Shown here one piece after another: positions 15,163-22,380 of a DNA stretch of 42,735 bases; the stretch's first letter is position 1, and the number at the start of each line of letters is the position of its first letter. Source of the stretch: Alicyclobacillaceae bacterium (GTDB taxonomy: Bacteria; Bacillota; Bacilli; Kyrpidiales; Kyrpidiaceae). The notes under the pieces were generated by a model. It was not told where the DNA came from and did not search any database. It saw only the letters and a program-made list of their open reading frames with translations. The stretch spans positions 70,079 to 112,813 of the forward strand of contig JASBVN010000036.1 in assembly GCA_029961045.1 (NCBI GenBank), written 5' to 3'. Position numbers and translations under genes: made by a program.

Positions 15163-15726
15163 TTACGGCTGAAAGTCCACCGTCGGCTCCGCCGCGCCGG
15201 AACGGTGGTTCACCAACCGGGCCGCAACAAACAGAAAATCCGACAAACGGTTGAGGTACTGAAGAAGGCGGCGATCGACGGGTTCGCGGCGGCCCAGGGC
15301 GACGGCCAGCCGTTCCGCCCGGCGCGCGACCGTTCGCGCGAAATGCAGGAACGCCGCCGCCGGATGCCCTCCCGGCAGAATAAACCGGGTCAAGGGAGGA
15401 AGTTCCTCGTCCCATTGGTCGATGTCCTTCTCCAGGCCCTGCACATGCTCGGCGGTGACAAAGGACCGGTCCTTCCGATCTTCGGGAGTGGCCAGTTCCC
15501 TCCCGAGATCGAACAATTCCCGCTGGACGCGCTCCAACGCCCCGATGAGATCCCGCCATCCGGAGCAGGGCTCCGCCGCGCGAAGATATGCGACCGCCGC
15601 GCCGATGGCCGAGTTGGCCTCGTCGACGGTGCCGTAGACGTCCACCCGCAAATCGTCTTTCCCCACCCGCCGCCCAAAAATCAGGCTGGTTTCCCCATCG
15701 TCTCCCGAACGAGTGTAAATGCGCAA
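15163..15726 (-). CDS. PduO-type cob(I)alamin adenosyltransferase
   Basis: 187 residues. Transfers adenosyl from ATP to cob(I)alamin, giving the B12 coenzyme. ATP-binding N-terminal motif IYTRSGDDGETSLIFGRR, then DVYGTVDEANSAIGAA, and the later helices with FILPGGHPAAAFLHFART, VARRAERLA and LLQYLNRLSDFLFVAARLVN, all typical of the PduO/YvqK family. Start TTG at 15726 is chosen because GGAGG lies 7 nt upstream and the N-terminus then matches the family; an in-frame extension to 15789 overlaps the divergent MBL-gene leader. In operon with the HAD phosphatase. Confidence 0.93.
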   Translation of the reverse strand: MRIYTRSGDDGETSLIFGRRVGKDDLRVDVYGTVDEANSAIGAAVAYLRAAEPCSGWRDLIGALERVQRELFDLGRELATPEDRKDRSFVTAEHVQGLEKDIDQWDEELPPLTRFILPGGHPAAAFLHFARTVARRAERLAVALGRREPVDRRLLQYLNRLSDFLFVAARLVNHRSGAAEPTVDFQP

Positions 15727-15806
15727 ATCCCGTCCCTCCTCATAGACAGAAGCCCGTTTTCCTACTACTATTGGTAGAAGAAACGGCACCGGAAAGGAGT
15801 CCGATT

Positions 15807-16700
15807 ATGCCGCTGCCCGACTTTGTGACCCTCTTTCCCGTTTCGACCCCCACCCTGCTGCCCGCCGTCGCGACCAACCTGTACCTCATCGCCGGCGGCA
15901 GGCGGGCGGTCCTGGTGGACGCCGGATTTTCGGACCCTCCATCCCTCGCCCCGGTGGTGGAGGCCGTGCGGAACCGGAACCTGGACATCGCGGGGATTTT
16001 GCTGACGCACTATCACCCCGATCACGCGGCTGGCGCCGGGTACCTCTCCAATTTGTGGAACTGCCCGGTCTATGTTCACCCGGCCGAGGCAGAACACCTT
16101 CGGGAGACGATTCCGGCGTCAGTACTCCGCCCTGAATTGGTGGAAGGGCAGGTGCTCGCCGTCGGAGACCTCGCCGTCACGGTGGTCGAAACGCCGGGGC
16201 ATACCCGGGGACATGTGAGCTTCTGGATTCCCGACGCCGGGGTCTTGTTCTGCGGGGACGTCGTCCTCGGCGCGGGAACCACGTGGATCGGTCCTCCCGA
16301 CGGGCACCTCCGGACTTATTTGGATACACTGCGCCGGCTTCGCGACATGTCCCTGAACACCTTGGCCCCCGGCCACGGCCCGATCGTGGACAATCCCGGA
16401 GAAAGGATCCTTTACTATATAGAACACCGCCTGGAACGGGAAAACCAAATCCTCGAGCTTCTCCGCACGGGTCCGAAACGGGTGCGGGAACTCCTTCGCG
16501 CCATTTACGACGGCCAGGTGCCGCCTTCCGCCCGCTGGGTGGCAGAACGAACCATTTTAGGGCACTTGATCAAATTAGAAGAAGAAGGCCGGATCCGCCG
16601 CATCGCCGGCGAAGGGCCGCAGAAATCCCTCGCCGACGCCGGACGCTCCGGTAGAGAGCTGGAGGATTGGGTGCACACCGTCTCTTTCGGTCTGTCCTGA
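15807..16700 (+). CDS. MBL-fold hydrolase with C-terminal winged helix (LACTB2-like)
   Basis: 297 residues. N-terminal beta-strands (VATNLYLIAGGRRAVLVDAG), metal motif THYHPDHAAG near residue 70, then VVETPGHTRGHVSFW, FCGDVVLG and LAPGHGPIVDNP, which complete the metallo-beta-lactamase zinc site. The C-terminal 90 residues (ENQILELLRTGPKRVRELL, then ERTILGHLIKLEEEGRI) form the winged-helix domain seen in LACTB2-type hydrolases and endoribonucleases. Substrate unknown; a nuclease or thioesterase role is possible. The ATG at 15807 has AAAGGAG 8 nt upstream. It is divergent from the adenosyltransferase gene. Confidence 0.88.
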   Translation: MPLPDFVTLFPVSTPTLLPAVATNLYLIAGGRRAVLVDAGFSDPPSLAPVVEAVRNRNLDIAGILLTHYHPDHAAGAGYLSNLWNCPVYVHPAEAEHLRETIPASVLRPELVEGQVLAVGDLAVTVVETPGHTRGHVSFWIPDAGVLFCGDVVLGAGTTWIGPPDGHLRTYLDTLRRLRDMSLNTLAPGHGPIVDNPGERILYYIEHRLERENQILELLRTGPKRVRELLRAIYDGQVPPSARWVAERTILGHLIKLEEEGRIRRIAGEGPQKSLADAGRSGRELEDWVHTVSFGLS

Positions 16701-16715
16701 AACGGAAGGCCGGCC

Positions 16716-17177
16716 TCAATGGGCCACCCAATACATGAGGCAGGCGATTCCAGTGCCGAGGGTCACTCCTCCTGCCACCTCGAGCGGGGTGTGACCCTTG
16801 TGCCTCCACTCGCGCAATTGGTTGGCGGCGGCCATCGACACCTCGATGCCCGCTTCTTGAGCCCGGTGGACCAACTCGTTCAATACCATCGCCTGTTGGC
16901 CGGCCTGCCGGCGCACTCCGACCGCGTCGTAGAGCACCACCGCCGCAAACACCGAACACACGGCAAACCACGGGGAGTTCCAACCGTAGCTCAAGCCCAT
17001 GGCCACCGCCAGAGCGCTGACCACCGCCGCGTGGGAACTCGGCATTCCCCCGCTGCGCACCAGCAGACCCCAATCCCACGACTTCTCCCGCCACCTCTGC
17101 AAGGGAACTTTGATCCCCTGCGTCACCAACATGGCCGCTAACGCCGAGAGCAACGGTAAATTCCACAATGTTTTCAT
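16716..17177 (-). CDS. Divergent PAP2-family membrane protein (YuiD/DUF212)
   Basis: 153 residues with about four transmembrane helices. Conserved family motifs are KSWDWGLLVRSGGMPSSHAA around residues 32-51 (the SGGMPSSH phosphatase-like site), ALAVAMGLSYGWNS, VVLYDAVGVRRQAGQQAMVL and the C-terminal LREWRHKGHTPLEVAGG, the second His site. The family is related to acid phosphatase/vanadium haloperoxidase enzymes; actual activity is unproven. Its ATG overlaps the upstream glycosyltransferase stop by 4 nt (ATGA), so it is the last gene of the 21.2-16.7 kb operon and may act on a lipid-linked phosphate in the same pathway. Confidence 0.9.
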   Translation of the reverse strand: MKTLWNLPLLSALAAMLVTQGIKVPLQRWREKSWDWGLLVRSGGMPSSHAAVVSALAVAMGLSYGWNSPWFAVCSVFAAVVLYDAVGVRRQAGQQAMVLNELVHRAQEAGIEVSMAAANQLREWRHKGHTPLEVAGGVTLGTGIACLMYWVAH

Positions 17178-18289
17178 TCGATCCCTTCACTCCCCAGGAC
17201 ATCGGCCACAGACTCGGCAGCATCCGGCCTGGCGATGCTGCTCAACCTTTCCTTGATGCGCTGCCGGGCGGTTTCATCGAGGAGGAGTTGCTCAACGGCC
17301 TCCCGCATCTCCGTTCCCGCACACGGCCCGGATATGATTCCCAGATTCGTCAAGACCCTGGCATTATCCTCCTCGTGCCCCGGCAGGGGCGGGGCGCACA
17401 CGAAGGGCAATCCCATCGCCGCCGCCTCCATCACCGTAGCGGCTCCCGGTTTGGTCACCAGTACGTCCGAAGCCATATACAGTTCATGGATCGATTCACA
17501 GTACCCGAGAACCCTGCACACCCGGCGCCACCGTCCCTGAAGGCGTCGCAACGACTCGTACAGTTTCCGGTTTCGCCCGGCGACCACCGCCACTTCGAAA
17601 TCCAGCGCCGACGCATCCAGCCAATCCAGCCATCGAACGACGTCCCCCAGGCCGAATCCCCCTCCCATACACAGCACCCTCCGGGAGGAAGGCCAGCCGA
17701 ATTTCATCTCCACCTCCGGCCTGGAAACGGACAGACTGAACATTTTACGGACCGGAAAGCCGGTGACGAACACCCGCTCCGGAGGGTAACCCCTAACGGC
17801 CAATTCGTCCCGCATCCAGGGAAAGGGCACGCAATACCAATCCGCCGAGGGCCACCACCAAAACCGGTGGACGTGAAAGTCGGTGACCAGCGCTCCGAAT
17901 TTCCCTCGCCATCCCTGCCGCCTCAATCGGTCCAACAGGGCCAGGAAAAAGGGATGCGTCGTCATCGCCCAAGAAGGGTCGGCCTTCGACATCCAAGTGG
18001 CAAAGGGACGGGCGTACAGTGCCGTCAAAAGCTTGGAGGCCCCGCCGTAGGCGGCGGGAACGTCTTCCGTCACCCGGTACAGCCACCGGTAGGCGCCGGG
18101 CCAGCGTCTCAACAGCGCTACATACGCCGCGATGACCACCCGCGTCAATCCGGGGTGCGTCCGTTCCATCCCCCGCACCACTTCCACAGGTCGATCCGGA
18201 TGCCGGGAGTTCCACGCTTCGGCGACGGCCCACGCGGCCAAGGTGTGTCCGCTCCCGAATTCTTCCGTCAGCAGAATGCCCTTTCCCAA
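17174..18289 (-). CDS. MGDG synthase/UgtP-type glycosyltransferase, second of two paralogues
   Basis: 371 residues, GT28-type. N-terminal MGDG-synthase domain with ILLTEEFGSGHTLAAWAVAE and the membrane-associated region YVALLRRWPGAYRWLYRV; MTTHPFFLAL and ALVTDFHVHRFWWWPSADWY follow. The C-terminal donor-binding domain shows VLCMGGGFGLGDVVRWL, ASDVLVTKPGAATVMEAAAM and GLPFVCAPPLPGHEEDN. Such enzymes move glucose or galactose from a UDP-sugar to diacylglycerol or another lipid. Start TTG at 18289 has GAGAGGAG 8 nt upstream, 4 nt after the stop of the upstream paralogue. A start at 18337 would overlap that gene by 44 nt. Confidence 0.88.
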   Translation of the reverse strand: MGKGILLTEEFGSGHTLAAWAVAEAWNSRHPDRPVEVVRGMERTHPGLTRVVIAAYVALLRRWPGAYRWLYRVTEDVPAAYGGASKLLTALYARPFATWMSKADPSWAMTTHPFFLALLDRLRRQGWRGKFGALVTDFHVHRFWWWPSADWYCVPFPWMRDELAVRGYPPERVFVTGFPVRKMFSLSVSRPEVEMKFGWPSSRRVLCMGGGFGLGDVVRWLDWLDASALDFEVAVVAGRNRKLYESLRRLQGRWRRVCRVLGYCESIHELYMASDVLVTKPGAATVMEAAAMGLPFVCAPPLPGHEEDNARVLTNLGIISGPCAGTEMREAVEQLLLDETARQRIKERLSSIARPDAAESVADVLGSEGIE

Positions 18290-18293
18290 TCCG

Positions 18294-19403
18294 CTATCTC
18301 CTCTCCGAGACCAACTCCTCTGCAATTCGCCTTGCACCGTCTCCCGGACACATCCGCCTCATTCTTTCCCGCATGGCCAGCCGGAGATCCTCCCGCCGCA
18401 CCAGGTCGGCCGCCACCTCCCCCACTGCAGACGGGACGCTGTACCGGGCGAGGCCCAAACGCACCAGCAGTTCGGCGTTGTCCTCTTCCTGGCCGGGAAG
18501 AGGGGCCGTCAGCACGGCCGGCAAGCCCTTCATAATCGCCTCGGCCACCGTCACGCCCCCCGGCTTGGTCACAATGACGTCGGCCATTTCCATCCATTCG
18601 TGCATGTTGTGGACAAATCCGAGCACCATCGCAGGATGTCGGGCGCGGGCCCGCCATTGCAGTAACTTTTGATACATTTGCGCGTTGTGTCCCGTCACCA
18701 CCACCAACCGCCAAGGCACGTCCGACCGGTCCAGAGACTCCACGATCCGGTCGAGGGGTCCCAACCCCAACGCACCGGCCGCAACCAGAATCAAAGGCTC
18801 ATCCCCGATGCCGTACCGGGCGCGCAACCGCTCCCGGTCCTCCGTCTTCCAAAAGAAAGGACGAACCGGCATCCCCGTCACGGCAATCCTGCTCCGGTCC
18901 ACCCCGCGATCGGCCAACACCTTCGCGGTGACCTCCAACGGGACAAAATACCGGTCGACCTCTGGAAGAATCCAATACGGATGTGGCGAAAAATCGGTGA
19001 CAACCGCTCCGAGGATCCCGGTCCAGCCCCCTGTTTGGCGCAGGGCGGAAACCAAACCGAGACAGAACGGATGGGTACCGAGGATGATGTCGGGCTTGAC
19101 TTGATCGACGTACCGCTGGAGAGCCCCCCGGTACATCGCGCCCACCAATCGATGAGAACTGCGCAATACCAGCGGAATCCGGTAGGTCCATTGGTAAATC
19201 GCCCGATAACTTTCCGGCCACCATCGCAATTGATTCAGGTATCCTTTCACCAGCACTTTGGTCAATTGAGGATAGACGTGCTGTGAAACATGGGCGACCA
19301 GACACGTGCCGCCGGGATCCACCTGTTCCCACACCCCGGCAATGGCCAAAGCAACCTGGGTATGTCCACTCCCGTACTCTTCGGTCAGAAGCAACACGCG
19401 CAC
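18294..19403 (-). CDS. MGDG synthase/UgtP-type glycosyltransferase, first of two paralogues
   Basis: 369 residues, the same architecture as the next gene: VRVLLLTEEYGSGHTQVALA at the start, then YLNQLRWWPESYRAIYQWTY, LGTHPFCLGLVSALR, AVVTDFSPHPYWILPEVDRY and the C-terminal donor site LVAAGALGLGPLDRI, ADVIVTKPGGVTVAEAIMK and GLPAVLTAPLPGQEEDN. The start is GTG at 19403, 7 nt after AAAAGGAGG; an ATG at 19424 overlaps the stop of the upstream deacetylase gene as TGATG but has no ribosome site. The pair probably arose by duplication and may add two sugars in sequence or use different acceptors. Confidence 0.88.
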   Translation of the reverse strand: MRVLLLTEEYGSGHTQVALAIAGVWEQVDPGGTCLVAHVSQHVYPQLTKVLVKGYLNQLRWWPESYRAIYQWTYRIPLVLRSSHRLVGAMYRGALQRYVDQVKPDIILGTHPFCLGLVSALRQTGGWTGILGAVVTDFSPHPYWILPEVDRYFVPLEVTAKVLADRGVDRSRIAVTGMPVRPFFWKTEDRERLRARYGIGDEPLILVAAGALGLGPLDRIVESLDRSDVPWRLVVVTGHNAQMYQKLLQWRARARHPAMVLGFVHNMHEWMEMADVIVTKPGGVTVAEAIMKGLPAVLTAPLPGQEEDNAELLVRLGLARYSVPSAVGEVAADLVRREDLRLAMRERMRRMCPGDGARRIAEELVSERR

Positions 19404-19423
19404 CGGGGTTCCTCCTTTTCCCA

Positions 19424-20680
19424 TCAGGACCCAAACAGACGAATCAAGGTCTCCGGAGACATGTACACCCACTTGGCTTCCAACTTCTGAATTCCGTGGA
19501 CAAGCCTTTCCTGTCCCTGGGGATGATACCCCCGCATCAATCCCTGCATGTACCGGGTGGCCAGCCATCTCAACCAGGCCGGCCGAACCGGCGAGACGGT
19601 GAACCCGGCCCGCTCTGCTCCCCGGGTGAGCAGACTGAGACCGTAGATGACGCGGACGGTCTGCCACCTGGGATCTTCGGCGACGGCCTTGGCCAATATC
19701 GGCAGAGATTCCCGGGCAATCTGCATATAACGAAGGGATAATTGCCATTCGTTTTTGGCGTCCTTCACGATGGATTCCAACAACGCGTTGTCAAAATGAA
19801 GTTCCGCCACCGGGTCGCCGAAGCGAAGCCTTGTCCCGTCCCGGAGAGTACGGGGCCACCACCAATACCGTCTGTACGCGAGGCGAAAAATGCAGCGGCC
19901 CGGCTCTCCGACCGGTTTGGAGTTGACCAGCCGAGTCCCGAGACTGTCCCACCACCGCCACCACCGCGCTTGAAACGAACGCTTCTCCACATCGGACAAC
20001 GTCACGATCCGCCACCCACTTTGCTTGGCCCAGCGAATCACCAGAGGCAGAGCCTGAGCGACCACTGCGGGCGCTCCGGGTCGAGCGCCGAGGGTTTCCC
20101 CCGAATCGTGCAACAAGACGATGGCTCCGTCTTTCATCTTGCGGATTATTTTTGTGGCAAACTGATACGGGGACCCTTTGGCGGCCCAGTCCCAGCTCAT
20201 GTGGCTCCACATCACCGGGCGGATACGTAAATACCACGAACCAAGGTAAGCCGGGAGATTGAGCAGACCCCACGGGGGACGGTACCACCGGATCCGGACG
20301 CCGAATTTCTCTTCCAAATTCCGGGCGGCCTGGAACACTTCCCGGCGGGTGCGGCGAGGCCCCAGGAACCACAGCGGATAATGGCTTACGCCGTGCACCG
20401 CCAATTCGTGCCCCTCGTCCACGATACGCCGGACCAGATCCGGATAGCGCTCCGCCCGGTCGGCGAGAACAAAAAAGGTCGCGCGCACTCCTTCCGCCCG
20501 GAGGGCCTCCAGGATTTGGGGCGTGTATTCCGGATGCGGTCCGTCGTCAAAGGTCAGGGCGAATTGCCGTTCTCCTCCCGGCAACCGCTTCAGGCATCCA
20601 ATCCCGAAGGTCCTCCCCAGCACGGTCGGCAACACCGTATACGTGATGAGAAGGATCAGACCCCATTTTACGACGACCAT
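19424..20680 (-). CDS. Polysaccharide deacetylase with C-terminal YkoP-type domain
   Basis: 418 residues. N-terminal membrane anchor (WGLILLITYTVLPTVLG), NodB domain with FALTFDDGPHPEYTPQIL (metal Asp pair), HELAVHGVSHYPLWFLG, WYRPPWGLLNLPAYLG and IVLLHDSGETLGARPGAP, then about 190 residues containing LRFGDPVAELHFDNALL, ESLPILAKAVAEDPRWQ and HGIQKLEAKWVYMSP, which resemble the YkoP domain found with deacetylases in Bacilli. The ATG at 20680 has AGGAGG 8 nt upstream. It overlaps the following glycosyltransferase region closely, placing a sugar deacetylase in the same operon as two lipid-type glycosyltransferases. Confidence 0.85.
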   Translation of the reverse strand: MVVVKWGLILLITYTVLPTVLGRTFGIGCLKRLPGGERQFALTFDDGPHPEYTPQILEALRAEGVRATFFVLADRAERYPDLVRRIVDEGHELAVHGVSHYPLWFLGPRRTRREVFQAARNLEEKFGVRIRWYRPPWGLLNLPAYLGSWYLRIRPVMWSHMSWDWAAKGSPYQFATKIIRKMKDGAIVLLHDSGETLGARPGAPAVVAQALPLVIRWAKQSGWRIVTLSDVEKRSFQARWWRWWDSLGTRLVNSKPVGEPGRCIFRLAYRRYWWWPRTLRDGTRLRFGDPVAELHFDNALLESIVKDAKNEWQLSLRYMQIARESLPILAKAVAEDPRWQTVRVIYGLSLLTRGAERAGFTVSPVRPAWLRWLATRYMQGLMRGYHPQGQERLVHGIQKLEAKWVYMSPETLIRLFGS

Positions 20681-20750
20681 CCAACTTTCCTCCTGCACCC
20701 CGCAAGGGCCATCGCCCCTCTTCCATCTTACCGTGACTGGACTGTACCGT

Positions 20751-21197
20751 CTATGTGTCCGTACGAAATACCGGATCTAATCTCAAGAATTTGGAAAACT
20801 GCTCGGCGGCTCGGTCGAATTCTTCGGCATACCGTTCTACCGCCCGCCAGAGCTGTTCGGCGTCGAGTTGGTCGTAGTCCCGAACGAGCTGCCGGCGCAG
20901 GTCGACGAGGGAAAGAAATTCACGTCCCCATTTCTCTTCAAAAATCCCCTCTTCCATCATGATCTGGAGGATATCCGCGTAGCTGCTCGGATCTCTCATC
21001 GCATAACTGTCGATGAGGTGGTTGCACACGTCCACCACGCATTCCAAAGCCATGTGCAGGCCGCGTTCCGCAGCCAGACGCGCGAGGGGATCCGTCCGGT
21101 AGACATCCCGACCCCGGCGCTTGATTTCCTTCAGTCCGTCGGCGTACAGCCGCATCAACGCCAGGCGATCCCGGACCCAACTGCGGTCGAGGAACAC
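20751..21197 (-). CDS. DUF86/HepT-like protein (YutE-type)
   Basis: 148 residues, mostly helical. Segments match the YutE group: LHMALECVVDVCNHLIDSYA, MRDPSSYADILQIMMEEG and LVDLRRQLVRDYDQLDAEQL. The HepT RNase motif Rx4HxY would fall at RRQLVRDY, where the His is replaced by Arg, so toxin-type RNase activity is doubtful; as I recall, YutE of Bacillus also lacks it. No MntA-type nucleotidyltransferase partner is next to it. Start GTG at 21197 has AGGAGG upstream at about 10 nt. A good promoter is found at 21250-21278, and the next gene begins 70 nt after its stop, so it may head the glycosyltransferase operon. Confidence 0.8.
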   Translation of the reverse strand: MFLDRSWVRDRLALMRLYADGLKEIKRRGRDVYRTDPLARLAAERGLHMALECVVDVCNHLIDSYAMRDPSSYADILQIMMEEGIFEEKWGREFLSLVDLRRQLVRDYDQLDAEQLWRAVERYAEEFDRAAEQFSKFLRLDPVFRTDT

Positions 21198-21249
21198 GTC
21201 CGCCTTTCCTCCTCTCTGCAAAAACCTTACAACCCCGGGCCTGTTCCAT

Positions 21250-21278
21250 ATTGTATCCACCCTCCGCACGGGCTGCAA
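21250..21278 (-). promoter_or_regulatory. Sigma-A promoter of the YutE-like gene and downstream operon
   Basis: Minus strand TTGCAG (21278-21273), 17-nt spacer, TACAAT (21255-21250), about 50 nt before the GTG start. Confidence 0.7.
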
Positions 21279-21330
21279 TGGAACACCGCACAAAACGGGG
21301 GCTGTCCCCAAATGGCTACCGGTCCGGGAA

Positions 21331-21359
21331 TTGACGGCCGGGCGTTTTCATGGTACACT
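21331..21359 (+). promoter_or_regulatory. Sigma-A promoter of the TPP riboswitch-tenI-thiO transcript
   Basis: TTGACG (21331-21336), 17-nt spacer, TACACT (21354-21359), with TGG before the -10. Transcription should start near 21366, about 20 nt before the aptamer. Confidence 0.8.
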
Positions 21360-21384
21360 GGCAGCGACTCGAAACCGCAGGATT

Positions 21385-21482
21385 CCACGGGGGGTGCTGT
21401 GCCCCGGCAGGGGCACGGCTGAGAAAGGCCGGCAGCCTTACCCTTTGAACCTGTCCGGGTAATTCCGGCGTAGGGACGGTGG
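21385..21482 (+). ncRNA. TPP (THI-element) riboswitch aptamer
   Basis: The conserved THI-box blocks are all present in order: GGGGGGTGC near 21390, GGCTGAGAAAGG at 21418-21429, TACCCTTTGAACCTG at 21439-21453, then GGGTAATTCCGGCGTAGGGA at 21457-21476. It binds thiamin pyrophosphate and should switch off tenI-thiO when TPP is plentiful. Its P3-side segment GCCGGCAGCC (21428-21437) is the exact complement of GGCTGCCGGC (21511-21520) in the terminator below, which explains how the switch works. Confidence 0.96.
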
Positions 21483-21509
21483 AATCGGCGCCGCAAGAAG
21501 CGGATATGG

Positions 21510-21537
21510 AGGCTGCCGGCGGGCGGCCTTTTTGTTT
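21510..21537 (+). terminator. Riboswitch-controlled terminator
   Basis: AGGCTGCC-GGCG-GGCGGCCT with one G-U pair, followed by TTTTTGTTTT. Its 5' arm can instead pair with aptamer positions 21428-21437 to form the antiterminator. Confidence 0.9.
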
Positions 21538-21609
21538 TGGGCAATACCGCCGCACTACCGAATTCAGCGCGTCATCCCGGGCATGGAATGAACGGCCCCA
21601 GACTGAAGG

Positions 21610-21653
21610 GCCGCGCCCTGGCACAGTGTTGTCACGGCGCGGCTCTTTTCTTT
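21610..21653 (+). terminator. Second terminator-like hairpin before tenI
   Basis: GCCGCGCC (21610-21617) and GGCGCGGC (21636-21643) enclose 18 nt that include a smaller self-complementary segment, followed by TCTTTTCTTT. Upstream GGCCC (21593-21597) can pair with GGGCC at the base of the stem, a possible competing structure. Confidence 0.6.
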
Positions 21654-21690
21654 AAAAAGGCCTCGATCTCGGCGGGAGGGAGCCACGGAG

Positions 21691-22380
21691 ATGGAACGGG
21701 AATTCCAGTTGCACGTCGTCACCGACGGACAAAAGGACACGGAGGAGTTGCTGGCGACGGTGGAACAGATCGTCGCCCGGGGGGTCGACGCCGTCCAGTT
21801 GAGGTACAAATCCGCCCCCGCCCTCGATCTGTACCGCCTCGCGGTCCGGATTAAAGAGCTTCTCGCCGGCACGCCGACCAAGCTCTTAATCAACGACCGG
21901 GTCGACGTCGCCCTTGCGGTGGGAGCCGACGGCGTACACCTGGCGGGCAAAAGCCTTCCGGTGGATCGCGTCCGCCAACTGGTACCCCGTCATTTCCTCG
22001 TCGGACGGTCGGTCCACAGCACGGAAGAAGCCGTGGCGGCGGAGCGGGACGGGGCGCATTACATCACCTACGGCCATGTGTTCGCCACGTCTTCCAAGCC
22101 TGGGATGCCCCCCCGGGGCGTCGAAGCCCTGCGGGAAGTCGTCGAGTCGGTTTCAATTCCCGTCCTTGCCATCGGGGGCATTACACCCGAGAACGCCGGG
22201 GAGGTGGCGGAGTCCGGCTGCTCGGGCATCGCCGTGATCGGGGCGGTGATGGGCCACCGGGAACCGGCCCTCGCCGTTCGGGCTCTGCGGGCCTCCTTGG
22301 AGGCTTCCGGCCGGTGCCCCAAAGTCCCGTTTTTCTGGCCCGAGGACGGATGGATGACGAAAGGGGAATCCGTAAAATGA
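21691..22380 (+). CDS. tenI: TenI-type thiazole tautomerase / thiamin phosphate synthase family
   Basis: 229 residues, TIM barrel of the ThiE/TenI family. Segments: FQLHVVTDGQKDTEELLATV, VDAVQLRYKSAPALDLYRLA, LLINDRVDVALAVGADGVHL, GRSVHSTEEAVAAERDGA, YITYGHVFATSSKPGMPPRG, VLAIGGITPENAGEVAESG. RYK in place of ThiE's REK and the YGHVFAT...PPRG stretch point to TenI, which isomerises the thiazole phosphate made by ThiG. A ThiE role cannot be excluded. The gene is controlled by the upstream TPP riboswitch and overlaps thiO by 4 nt (ATGA). ATG start with GGGAGG upstream. The C-terminal 25 residues (CPKVPFFWPEDGWMTKGE) are an unusual extension. Confidence 0.82.
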   Translation: MEREFQLHVVTDGQKDTEELLATVEQIVARGVDAVQLRYKSAPALDLYRLAVRIKELLAGTPTKLLINDRVDVALAVGADGVHLAGKSLPVDRVRQLVPRHFLVGRSVHSTEEAVAAERDGAHYITYGHVFATSSKPGMPPRGVEALREVVESVSIPVLAIGGITPENAGEVAESGCSGIAVIGAVMGHREPALAVRALRASLEASGRCPKVPFFWPEDGWMTKGESVK

